The notes: a model not told the origin generated them from the letters alone. 15,567 nucleotides of DNA from Alphaproteobacteria bacterium (GCA_030430995.1 JAUIKA010000010.1:1-15567), one strand, 5' to 3'; shown: positions 1 to 5,802, numbered from the stretch's first letter. Numbers and translations: made by a program.

Positions 1-741
1 ACCAGAAAATCTAAGATCCAGCTGCTCTGAAATAGATGCGCATTCCTTTTCTATTTCACGAGGCACTTCACAGGCTTCAAAATATCTATCACCCGTTTCA
101 TCGTAACGATAGTCGAGTATTTTTGATATTATCTTGACTGGCACACATACACCGTCAATTACATGTACCCTTATGTTTACTCCATCTATTAATTCTTGGA
201 ATAATACAGGCTCTTTAGATTGTTCTGGGAATATATTATTATTATCTTTAAATTCAGTACCTATTGAGCGAACTGAGCTTAAAGATTTTACAATGTACCT
301 TTTGCCTCTAGCTTCTTTTTTTAATTCAGCAGCAACTTTTTTATTAGCCAAAATTACATGGGAGGGCTTTTTGATTGCATTCACCTTCACTCTGGCTAGC
401 TGTAGTAATTTTGAATCATTAGAAATACCAACAAATCCAGGATTTAAAATATTATGAATTTCACTACTTACTATGTGATGTAACATTTGAGTACATTGTA
501 TATATTTTGTAGGAACATTTTTAAGGTCTTTTATGTTAGGTGAAGATAGGCGATTCAAAGCTCCTGAAAAATCTGACCATTTGTACTTATTCTCAAAAAT
601 TGTCAGATGTTTATCTGACGCTTCTATACCCCTTAGTAAAAACTTTTGATTCAAAACCACATATGGTTGTTTATGCTCTTTCAAAAAATTAGCAAAATAT
701 ATACTTGTTGGATCTTCATCTGAACCTATGATTAAAATCAT
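1..741 (-). CDS. ATP-grasp peptide ligase, graspetide type, 3'-truncated by window edge
   Basis: The 247 visible residues read as an ATP-grasp enzyme resembling the RimK-like and microviridin-type ligases that activate Asp/Glu side chains as acyl phosphates and join them to Ser/Thr (ester) or Lys (amide) in a precursor peptide. Visible features are a Rossmann-like N-terminus (MILIIGSDED), the stretch GISNDSKLLQLARVKV (about 105-120) typical of the pre-grasp linker, a probable ATP-contacting Lys at 152 (YIVKSL), and the hallmark FQELIDGVNIRVHVIDG (181-197) followed by DYR (210-212). It is cut at LDLRFSG, just before the region expected to carry the Mg-binding residues. The ATG overlaps the stop of the upstream arginase-like gene as ATGA, so translation is probably coupled. 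RimK-like glutamylation is an alternative, but the adjacent precursor-like peptides favour a RiPP role. Family assignment is firm; the substrate is inferred. Confidence 0.85.
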   Translation of the reverse strand, partial: MILIIGSDEDPTSIYFANFLKEHKQPYVVLNQKFLLRGIEASDKHLTIFENKYKWSDFSGALNRLSSPNIKDLKNVPTKYIQCTQMLHHIVSSEIHNILNPGFVGISNDSKLLQLARVKVNAIKKPSHVILANKKVAAELKKEARGKRYIVKSLSSVRSIGTEFKDNNNIFPEQSKEPVLFQELIDGVNIRVHVIDGVCVPVKIISKILDYRYDETGDRYFEACEVPREIEKECASISEQLDLRFSG

Positions 742-1970
742 ATCTTTATATTTTTTATTACTTGCAAAATGATATCTACAACTATTTCACACATAGAGAG
801 CTGGTTATCAAATTTATGACTATCACCAAATTCCATAACATCAACCCCTATAATGTTATTATTTCTACAAATATATGTAACAATATTATAAAAATCTTTC
901 AGCTGCATACCTAATGGTGCTGGGTACCCTGTATTAGGAACATAAATCTTGTTTAGCACGTCTACATCAATTGTTAGATAAACCTCTTCCCCCTTAGGCA
1001 ATTGTTTCATTAGCATATCCTCTTTTGAAGATATCACCTCTAAATTACTTATTTGTACCCCTATATCTTTCAGATATGCCGATGCTTGTAGGTAGTTATC
1101 TGACTCCATGCTTTGGTAATTATTAATACCAATCTGATATGTTTTAAGCCCTGGTATACTTTTATGAGCCCATGAAACAAAATTCGCATGTGTGGGTTCT
1201 GTAAGTACTTTTGGTTTATTTTTTTCAAACTCATCCCAGATTTGTACATCTAAGTGGTAATCCATTTGTACCAATGTAAATGGTTTTTTACCTCTAGCTT
1301 TATATACACCTTCAAGCAAAGGGAATGTAAACAAATGGTCCCCTCCTATAAAGAATGGCGTTCCTTTTTGATATATCTTTTCTGCCGCATATGCTACTTT
1401 ATTTAAATATTCTGCTTTGTTATCCAGAGGTAGGTGGACATCACCTATATCATATATTTCTTTGTCTGCAAATATATCATTCTTAAGCATAAGGTCTAAT
1501 AGCTTCGCATCATTACCTCTAAACATTAACCCTGAGCTACGTTCTCTAAGCAACTTGGGGCCATGTCTAGTACCAGGCCTCGGTGCACCTATATCTACCG
1601 GAATGCCACAAAAAATAATTTTATTACTCTTTTTATCAGCTTCCAAAATAGCTAATTTAGCCTCTGTAAGTAAATTTTTACAGAAAAAAGTACAATCAGG
1701 AGAAGTGAACTTTATTAGAGATTTTAAGTATTCTAATTCTCTTTCCTTTTCTTCTACAGGAATTATTATACCTCTATATAGTAATTCTGCTGTAATAATT
1801 TGTTTTAGCTTACCTTCAACACTAGACTCTATCTTGTCTAATTGTTGTGATAAAAGCTCTTTCAAAAATTTATCAAATACAGCAGATCTTTTAACATTTT
1901 TTTTTGTTACATAGTTGCTATAGAGGGTTCCTTTTTCTTGTGTTCTATTATAGGATGAAAAAATATACAT
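738..1970 (-). CDS. Ureohydrolase (arginase/agmatinase superfamily), candidate peptide arginase
   Basis: This 410-residue protein has a ureohydrolase domain from about residue 118 onward. All six binuclear Mn ligands of the family are visible: H212 in GGDH, D237/H239/D241 in MDYHLD, and D335/D337 in TIDVDV. H261 (PTHANF) and E380 (VDVMEF) fall where the proton-shuttle His and substrate-binding Glu lie in arginases. The start signature GIPVDIGAPRPG is intact. The usual DP after the DxD motif is replaced by NK, and the usual GTG by NTG, so the pocket differs from classical enzymes. The first ~117 residues are an extra N-terminal part with no recognised fold, about a third longer than typical arginases, possibly for peptide binding. 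It starts 3 nt after the 82-residue gene and overlaps the ATP-grasp gene. By analogy with post-translational arginases of RiPP pathways (e.g. OspR), I infer conversion of precursor Arg to ornithine; free arginine or agmatine hydrolysis remains possible. Confidence 0.85.
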   Translation of the reverse strand: MYIFSSYNRTQEKGTLYSNYVTKKNVKRSAVFDKFLKELLSQQLDKIESSVEGKLKQIITAELLYRGIIIPVEEKERELEYLKSLIKFTSPDCTFFCKNLLTEAKLAILEADKKSNKIIFCGIPVDIGAPRPGTRHGPKLLRERSSGLMFRGNDAKLLDLMLKNDIFADKEIYDIGDVHLPLDNKAEYLNKVAYAAEKIYQKGTPFFIGGDHLFTFPLLEGVYKARGKKPFTLVQMDYHLDVQIWDEFEKNKPKVLTEPTHANFVSWAHKSIPGLKTYQIGINNYQSMESDNYLQASAYLKDIGVQISNLEVISSKEDMLMKQLPKGEEVYLTIDVDVLNKIYVPNTGYPAPLGMQLKDFYNIVTYICRNNNIIGVDVMEFGDSHKFDNQLSMCEIVVDIILQVIKNIKI

Positions 1971-1973
1971 ATG

Positions 1974-2222
1974 CTAACTTAGAAAGGAGTGTTGCATCAT
2001 GTCTATCAAAGGCTTTGTAGTATCATTAGAAAGCATATCAGGATTTCCAAGAATTTTGGCTATAGCTTTCCTTCTAAATGCTAAATCTTTAATATCTTTT
2101 ATTTCAATATTATTTATTAGATCTTGCAGTTCCTTCCAATAGTCATTCTGCGAAACTGAAACTATAGATCCTACAACATCTGGTCTTAAACTTCTGGGTA
2201 TAAAAGATTTACGTTTTTTCAT
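1974..2222 (-). CDS. 82-residue protein of unknown function in the RiPP operon
   Basis: I do not recognise this protein. It is small and basic at the N-terminus (MKKRKSF), has no membrane segment or signal peptide, and looks largely helical in the middle (DYWKELQDLINN, then IKDLAFRRKAIAKIL). Its stop is only 3 nt before the start of the arginase-like gene, so it is very probably co-translated with it. The length would suit a leader-recognition partner, a chaperone or a fourth precursor, but it lacks the Arg/Asp repeat and the GE...MG leader motif of the three precursors, so I favour an accessory role. A 75-bp identical piece of this gene recurs at 3868-3942 beside the IS element, which shows that this gene has been duplicated and disrupted locally. 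Confidence 0.7.
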   Translation of the reverse strand: MKKRKSFIPRSLRPDVVGSIVSVSQNDYWKELQDLINNIEIKDIKDLAFRRKAIAKILGNPDMLSNDTTKPLIDMMQHSFLS

Positions 2223-2440
2223 TGTTGCTCTTTTTATTAAAATAACTTCATTGCTATATTAGCCCCCTTACACCATATGAAAAGTTAAAGAAGCTAATAT
2301 AAAAAACATTAAGCACATAAATTTAGATTTTTTTGCACTATCTCCGCTACTACATCAATCTATAATAACCTGTAAATGATACCTCCATCTTATAAGGAAG
2401 AATCCAGATTACTTAAATATGTATAAAGAGACAGGAGATT
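2223..2440. other. 218-bp gap inside the RiPP operon, no convincing gene
   Basis: This is the only large gap in the minus-strand operon. It holds a 9-bp inverted repeat (2255-2263 with 2293-2301, TATATTAGC/GCTAATATA) enclosing a 29-nt loop, too loose to call a terminator. On the minus strand there is a run of 13-15 sense codons ending in a stop, without a start, which may be the relic of a lost gene. A processing site or internal promoter for the three enzyme-side genes could lie here, but I see no strong promoter boxes. Confidence 0.4.
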
Positions 2441-2719
2441 TTACTCTACTGTGCCCAAATCTGGAAAATTATTGCTATACAAATCTATTATGTCACCAGA
2501 AGATTCAATCTTATCCCCTTCTTCCAAAGAATTTTTCTGAAAATCATCAGTAAAACAGGTATCACGATCTCTGTCTCTACTTCTATCTACGTCTCTAGGT
2601 CGACGATCACCATCACGGTCACGAGTTCTATCTTTATCCCTCTGTCTTGGGTGTTCCTTGATGCCCATGTGTAGCATATCTTCTCCATCTAATAAAGACA
2701 ATATTTGATTTTCTTGCAT
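2441..2719 (-). CDS. Candidate RiPP precursor peptide 3, expanded Arg/Asp repeat
   Basis: This 92-residue peptide has the same three-part plan as its two neighbours. The leader is MQENQILSLLDGEDMLHMG (1-19), matching the GE...MG leader motif of precursors 1 and 2. A long Arg/Asp block follows (25-53) with 12 Arg and 10 Asp, mostly in RD or DR alternation. The acidic Ser/Thr-containing tail (54-92) includes SSGD and DLY. The Arg/Asp block is more than twice the length of that in the other two. The start at 2719 is weakly supported by a ribosome site but aligns with the other leaders; it begins 12 nt after precursor 2 stops. With the arginase homologue and ATP-grasp ligase in the same operon, the block would be the Arg-to-Orn substrate and Asp plus Orn/Ser/Thr/Lys the crosslinking residues. 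Coding is well supported; the precursor role is inferred. Confidence 0.75.
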   Translation of the reverse strand: MQENQILSLLDGEDMLHMGIKEHPRQRDKDRTRDRDGDRRPRDVDRSRDRDRDTCFTDDFQKNSLEEGDKIESSGDIIDLYSNNFPDLGTVE

Positions 2720-2731
2720 AATAAAAATTAT

Positions 2732-2932
2732 TTAATTAACATTATCAGTTATGTCTGTAGTTCCATACAGATCATCTGACTCACCTGAAGTTTCGATATC
2801 ATCTTCTTGAGAGCTGAATTTGCCTAGCTTATCAAAATCTCTGCTTCTATCTTGATCTCTATCTCTACCTCTTCTTCCCATCTCTAGAACTTCACCTTCT
2901 AGTTTGTTCAATAATTCATTATTTGTTGTCAT
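2732..2932 (-). CDS. Candidate RiPP precursor peptide 2
   Basis: This 66-residue peptide is a paralogue of precursor 1. Residues 1-21 (ending LEGEVLEMGRR) are identical in the two and look like a helical leader for enzyme recognition. Residues 23-34 are the Arg/Asp block (RDRDQDRSRDFD), and the tail from about 39 is rich in Asp/Glu with Ser/Thr (EDDIETSGESDDLYG, then TTDITDN), the composition expected for ester crosslinking by ATP-grasp enzymes. The ribosome site AGGT lies 9 nt before the ATG in sequence nearly identical to that before precursor 1. It starts 27 nt after precursor 1 ends and is followed 12 nt later by precursor 3. No Cys and no membrane segment are present, so thioether and bacteriocin-pore types are unlikely. 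Confidence 0.8.
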   Translation of the reverse strand: MTTNNELLNKLEGEVLEMGRRGRDRDQDRSRDFDKLGKFSSQEDDIETSGESDDLYGTTDITDNVN

Positions 2933-2950
2933 AATATATACCTATTTTTT
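2871..2950 (-). repeat. Direct repeat copy A: ribosome site plus leader-coding segment
   Basis: This copy covers the upstream sequence, ribosome site and first ~20 codons of precursor 2. It matches 3105-3184 at 77 of 80 positions, showing that the two precursor genes arose by tandem duplication. Confidence 0.9.
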
Positions 2951-2959
2951 AAATTTTAA

Positions 2960-3166
2960 TTACTCAGCACTGCTGTCTAAATCTGTATTACCATATAAAT
3001 CTTCAGAGCATCCTGCAGCATCTACATCATCCTCTGTATAGTAGTGGTGTAAGTTAGTAGATTTATCAAAATCTCTACGACGATCCATATCTCTATCTCT
3101 TGCTCTTCTCCCCATCTCTAGAACTTCACCTTCCAGTTTGTTTAATAATTCATTATTTGTTGTCAT
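2960..3166 (-). CDS. Candidate RiPP precursor peptide 1
   Basis: This 68-residue peptide shares the identical 21-residue leader region with precursor 2 (MTTNNELLNKL, then EGEVLEMGRR). It then has the Arg/Asp block RDRDMDRRRDFD (23-34), a short divergent linker with HHYY (40-43), and an acidic tail (DDVDAAGCSEDLYG, then NTDLDSS). The tail diverges from precursor 2 in most positions except the acidic pairs and DLYG, while the leader is unchanged. That is the usual sign of a leader/core arrangement with a diversifying core. One Cys (53) replaces the Thr/Ser region of precursor 2. It lies 26 nt downstream of the beta-repeat protein gene. Modification by the downstream arginase homologue and ATP-grasp ligase is inferred from context. 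Confidence 0.8.
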   Translation of the reverse strand: MTTNNELLNKLEGEVLEMGRRARDRDMDRRRDFDKSTNLHHYYTEDDVDAAGCSEDLYGNTDLDSSAE

Positions 3167-3184
3167 AATATATACCTATTTTTT
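3105..3184 (-). repeat. Direct repeat copy B: ribosome site plus leader-coding segment
   Basis: This is the partner of 2871-2950, offset by 234 bp, and covers the same part of precursor 1. The three differences inside the leader-coding part are silent, since the two leaders are identical in protein sequence. Confidence 0.9.
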
Positions 3185-3192
3185 ATTAAAGT

Positions 3193-3702
3193 TTACTCAT
3201 CAATCCCAAATGTGAGATTACCTGTATCTACCTCAAATGCTGCTGTATGTCCAGCATCTAAATCTCCAGCAAGACCAACTGTTAAATCTATACCTGATCC
3301 TAGTTTACCCCCTGCAACAGTAAGGTCAGATGCATTCACTAAATTCCCTGCCTCAACTTTTCCGCTTACCTGCCCTGTAGCGCTTTTTTGAATATGTGCG
3401 TATAAATTACCCGCATTGACATAAAAAGAAGAGCTTTGAGCTAAAGCATCAACAATTAAATTTCCGCTAGATAACCTTACATTACATTCAGGAACATCTG
3501 CAATATTTAATGTAATTTGTGCAGCATCAACATCTGCAACCACTTTAATAGAAGCCCCATTCACTGAAGACTTTACATGCTCCCCTAGCTCATCCGGCCA
3601 ACTAACTCTAAAATCCTGAGAAGAATCAGAGATTACATTCACCACCCCCTTGTTCACTCTAAAGCTCCCTATAGGTTGTGATATACTTCCAAAAACTGTC
3701 AT
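3193..3702 (-). CDS. Beta-repeat protein (DUF4097-like), first gene of the RiPP operon
   Basis: This 169-residue protein has recurring short strands ending in G-N/D-L: SGNL (79-82), AGNL (97-100), AGNL (118-121), AGDL (145-148) and TGNL (160-163). That pattern is typical of beta-solenoid proteins such as the DUF4097 putative adhesins. It has no signal peptide or membrane segment, so it is probably cytoplasmic as encoded. I chose the start at 3702 rather than the earlier in-frame ATG at 3729 because GAGAGG sits 5 nt upstream of it. It is 26 nt upstream of precursor 1, so expression with the peptides is likely. Its role is unknown: a scaffold, immunity or carrier protein are guesses. The second half is low in aromatic residues and rich in Gly, Ala and Asp. 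The family call is from pattern only. Confidence 0.7.
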   Translation of the reverse strand: MTVFGSISQPIGSFRVNKGVVNVISDSSQDFRVSWPDELGEHVKSSVNGASIKVVADVDAAQITLNIADVPECNVRLSSGNLIVDALAQSSSFYVNAGNLYAHIQKSATGQVSGKVEAGNLVNASDLTVAGGKLGSGIDLTVGLAGDLDAGHTAAFEVDTGNLTFGIDE

Positions 3703-3707
3703 ATGTA

Positions 3708-3713
3708 CCTCTC
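3708..3713 (-). promoter_or_regulatory. Ribosome binding site fixing the start at 3702
   Basis: On the minus strand this reads GAGAGG, 5 nt before the ATG at 3702. It is the strongest Shine-Dalgarno sequence of the operon and argues against the longer start at 3729. Confidence 0.7.
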
Positions 3714-3775
3714 TATTAGTTAATAACAAAGATTAATTACTTTTACATTAAAAGCAATTAGCTCTTTATAAAATC

Positions 3776-3805
3776 ATTATATGCATAACCTCAATTGAAA
3801 AGCAA
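3776..3805 (-). promoter_or_regulatory. Candidate sigma70-type promoter of the RiPP operon
   Basis: On the minus strand TTGCTT (3805-3800) is followed after 18 nt by a perfect TATAAT (3781-3776), about 75 nt before the start at 3702. No operator-like palindrome is evident next to it. The region is very AT-rich, so chance matches are possible. Confidence 0.45.
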
Positions 3806-3858
3806 ATACTTTTTAAGTTTTCTTGGTTCTGATATTACTGGCGTTGGTGCATAAATAA

Positions 3859-3977
3859 CTAAACCAAATTTATTAGATCTTGCAGTTCCTTCCAATAGTC
3901 ATTCTGCGAAACTGAAACTATAGATCCTACAACATCTGGTCTCAAATTTTTGAAAATAATGAAATCATGTATCTTGA
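3859..3977 (-). pseudogene. Duplicated fragment of the 82-residue gene
   Basis: The stretch 3868-3942 is identical over 75 bp to 2112-2186 and reads LRPDVVGSIVSVSQ then NDYWKELQDLIN on the minus strand. After the identity ends it continues with two unrelated codons to a TAG at 3861-3859. Upstream the frame stays open (ending FIIFKN) but has no matching start and abuts the left end of the IS element at 3979. It is a remnant, not a working gene. It shows that a second copy of at least part of the RiPP operon once lay here. Confidence 0.85.
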
Positions 3978-3978
3978 G

Positions 3979-3992
3979 GGAACCGTCAAGTT
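3979..3992 (+). repeat. IS left terminal inverted repeat
   Basis: GGAACCGTCAAGTT, the exact reverse complement of 4800-4813. Confidence 0.9.
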
Positions 3993-4056
3993 AATTTAGG
4001 AGTGTAAAAATTTCTAGAATTTGGTAGATTAAAAAGATCAATTAATAGGTAAAAAC

Positions 4057-4761
4057 ATGCTTTTTTCTCCAAAAGGTTATAGATTCCCAGTATCAATAAT
4101 TGGTCATGCTATATGGCTATATCATAGATTTAGTTTAAGTTTTAGAGACATAGAGGAAATGCTTAGATATAGAGGCATCCAAGTAAGCTATGAAACTATT
4201 AGGAACTGGTCCTATAAATTTGGTTCCTATTACGATAAAGCCTTGAGAAAGAGAGAATATAAACGTGGGGATAAGTGGCACCTAGATGAAATGGTGATTA
4301 TGGTTAATGGATAAATATATATACTTTAGAGAGCGGTTGACTCAGAGGGATATGAACTAGACGTCCTTTTGCAAAAACGTAAGAATAAAAAGTCTGCTAT
4401 AAGGTTTCTAACTAGATTACTAGGTACACAGCCTTCTCCAAGAGTTATAGTTACCGATCAACTCAGAAGTTATAATCAGCCGATAAAAATACTTTTTCCT
4501 AAAGCTGAACATCGTAGCCATAAAGGCTTAAACAACAGAGCAGAAAATGCATATTTACCCACAAGGCGAAAAGAAAAGTCGCTTATTAAATTCAAATCCC
4601 CAGGCAGCTTACAGCAAACTTTATCGCTTATGGGGCAAGTAAGAAATCTATTTGCTATTAATGTAGGACGTTATACCAAAAAAGCTCGAGAAAGAAGGTT
4701 AGCATTTGAAAATGCTACTGCTTTTTGGAATAATGCAACTCATGGGATCATTGCGGCCTAA
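4057..4761 (+). pseudogene. IS6-family DDE transposase interrupted by two stop codons
   Basis: The reading frame is continuous from ATG at 4057 to the stop at 4759-4761 except for TAA at 4312-4314 and TAG at 4327-4329. At these points the family normally has sense codons: the sequence runs MVNG-stop-IYIL-stop-RAVDSEGYELD, where active members read something like GKxYYLWRAVDSEG. With the stops read through it would be 234 residues, the normal length. The N-terminal helix-turn-helix region (FRDIEEMLRYRGIQVSYETI) and the DDE residues are all recognisable: D in WHLDEM, D in VIVTDQLRSY, E in NNRAENAY. The frame and length are otherwise intact, so inactivation is recent or the element is supplied in trans. 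An AGGT precedes the start at a usable distance. Confidence 0.9.
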
Positions 4762-4799
4762 ATTTAGAGATATACAGACATGTGCATCCTAAAGCCAAC

Positions 4800-4813
4800 A
4801 ACTTGACGGTTCC
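4800..4813 (-). repeat. IS right terminal inverted repeat
   Basis: AACTTGACGGTTCC, the exact reverse complement of 3979-3992. Confidence 0.9.
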
Positions 4814-4940
4814 GACTTGCAGATTCCATAAAATTTTTATTTTTAAATTGAACTATTTCCTTAAGTTGTATAAACTAAAATTTATATTAAACTTTTTAAA
4901 CTTCTATGAATCTAAATTTCTATATGATGGGTTCGTTGTG

Positions 4941-4990
4941 ATTCCTATTTTGATAGAATTTCAAAATAGGAATTTTGTTAAAATTCTATC
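4941..4990. repeat. Two overlapping inverted repeats, mutually exclusive hairpins
   Basis: The first hairpin is a perfect 13-bp stem (4941-4953 with 4961-4973) around a 7-nt loop. The second is a perfect 10-bp stem (4952-4961 with 4981-4990) that uses the loop and part of the first stem. Only one can form at a time, as in attenuators. No run of T follows directly, so I do not call it a terminator. Confidence 0.7.
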
Positions 4991-5042
4991 CAGCAAAATT
5001 ATTGACTGCAGCAATCAAAATAATGATGACAAACTAAACTAG

Positions 5043-5189
5043 ATATATAAAAAACTAAGCTATGATGACCAAATAAAAGCTTTAGAGCTTGCTTGGAAGC
5101 CAACTGGGTTAACAGTAGCCATTTTAAAGTCAGAAAGCTCCTTAGATAAAATTAATTCTTTTTTAATGGATCATGATATTAGCGCATAA
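5043..5189 (+). pseudogene. Orphan 3' gene fragment, unknown product
   Basis: This is 48 clean codons to a TAA at 5187-5189, with no start codon in a plausible place. It contains YDDQIKALELAWKP, then AILKSESSLDKINSFLMDHD, which has the look of real protein rather than random AT-rich translation. The frame upstream is interrupted by a TAG at 5040-5042, so it may be the C-terminus of a gene cut by the IS insertion. I do not recognise the family. Confidence 0.4.
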
Positions 5190-5222
5190 ATAAAAAATAT
5201 GATGCTCTAACGCTCTATATAC

Positions 5223-5802
5223 GGTTCTGCCGTATCTATCCATGAGGGTTAGATTATGCCCAGTTTAGTTAATATTTTTATGCAGCAATTAGAGATTTAA
5301 ATATTTCAAAGTTGCTAGAGTTATTTTGAGGTTTTGGTATTTGAGCTTTTCTAATTATATGTGCCACTTCTATTCCTATTAGGGCTGTTCTTGCTGAAGA
5401 AAATGACTTCAACCCTAATGCTGGGCGTGTTATCTTTTTGATGAATCTAGACCATTGCTCGACAATGTTGTTCAAATACTTTACCCTATAAACTTCTATT
5501 TTATCTGTGTTTTCTTGATTAATTTCTTCTAAAGCAGCAGTATTAAAACCGCTTTTGTCTATGACTATTTTTCTAGGATGTCCACTGCCTTTTATAGCTT
5601 TTTGAAAGAAGGCTATTGCTGCTGGCTTATCTCTTTTTGCCATTAATAAAAAATCTAAAGTATTACCGAATTTATCTACAGCTCTATATAAATAAAACCA
5701 TTTGCTTTTGATTGAAATATAAGTTTCATCGATCTTCCAACTACCATGGCATGGCTTCCACCTTTTTTCATACCAAAAAAAATATATTATTTGCTTGTAT
5801 TT
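5223..5802 (-). mobile_element. Second IS6-family element, truncated remnant
   Basis: It consists of the C-terminal two thirds of a transposase (next entry) plus about 55 bp to a possible element end at GGTTCTGCCGTA (5223-5234), which resembles IS6-family ends. No matching inverted repeat exists on the other side, where the NRPS upstream region begins. A short hairpin (5219-5224 with 5230-5235, ATACGG/CCGTAT) overlaps this end. The left boundary is a guess. Confidence 0.6.
5278..5802 (-). pseudogene. IS6-family transposase, N-terminally truncated
   Basis: The open minus-strand frame runs from after a TAA at 5805-5803 to the stop at 5280-5278. It begins within the end of the DNA-binding region (YEKRWKPCHGSWK) and then covers the catalytic domain: D in KIDETYISIK, D in VIDKSGFNTAALEEIN, E in LNNIVEQWSRFIKK. 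RAVDKFGNTLDFLL and RPALGLKSFSSA are typical of the family. The usual N-terminal ~70-80 residues are missing, and no start codon exists before the internal ATG at 5643, so it is inactive. It belongs to a different subgroup from the element at 3979-4813 and was acquired separately. It ends about 75 nt from the NRPS start, so the NRPS control region adjoins or partly derives from the insertion junction. Confidence 0.85.

Larger units (their letters stand above)
3979..4813 (+). mobile_element. IS6-family-like insertion sequence, 835 bp, decayed
   Basis: The element is bounded by perfect 14-bp terminal inverted repeats (GGAACCGTCAAGTT at 3979-3992, its complement at 4800-4813), and its size fits the IS6 family. 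It encodes one transposase on the plus strand, now interrupted. No 8-bp target duplication is visible: the flanks read ATCTTGAG on the left and GACTTGCA on the right. So the element was probably left by recombination or cointegrate resolution, or the flanks were rearranged later. Confidence 0.85.
4814..5222. other. Region between the two IS remnants, no recognised gene
   Basis: A plus-strand frame is open from within the IS end to a TAG at 5040-5042, but its first part is low-complexity Phe/Leu/Lys/Asn sequence that AT-rich DNA gives by chance. After the TAG the same frame reads on as a more protein-like segment (separate entry). The stretch also holds nested inverted repeats at 4941-4990. 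Confidence 0.5.

Noticed and set aside
134..457. Plus-strand frame of 107 codons
   Set aside because: It lies antisense inside the ATP-grasp gene, whose minus-strand frame is open throughout and carries clear family motifs.
1417..1914. Plus-strand frame of 165 codons
   Set aside because: It is the antisense shadow of the arginase-like gene, with a Ser/Leu-rich translation and no motif.
2255..2301. Terminator or riboswitch in the operon gap
   Set aside because: There is only a 9-bp AT-rich stem around a 29-nt loop, with no further structure I could identify.
2441..3166. Arg/Asp-repeat peptides as RNA-binding or structural proteins
   Set aside because: RD/RS-like repeats occur in eukaryotic splicing proteins. 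Here the short length, duplicated leaders and operon with modifying enzymes fit RiPP precursors better.
4941..4973. Rho-independent terminator
   Set aside because: The stem is perfect but AT-rich, and no T-run follows on either strand.
4782..5042. Plus-strand frame of 86 codons as a gene
   Set aside because: Its start lies just before and runs through the IS right inverted repeat, and its translation is low-complexity Phe/Leu/Lys/Asn. It has no ribosome site.
3979..5802. Composite transposon formed by the two IS6-type elements
   Set aside because: The two elements belong to different subgroups, are both defective, and the second has only one end, so they do not bound a mobile unit.
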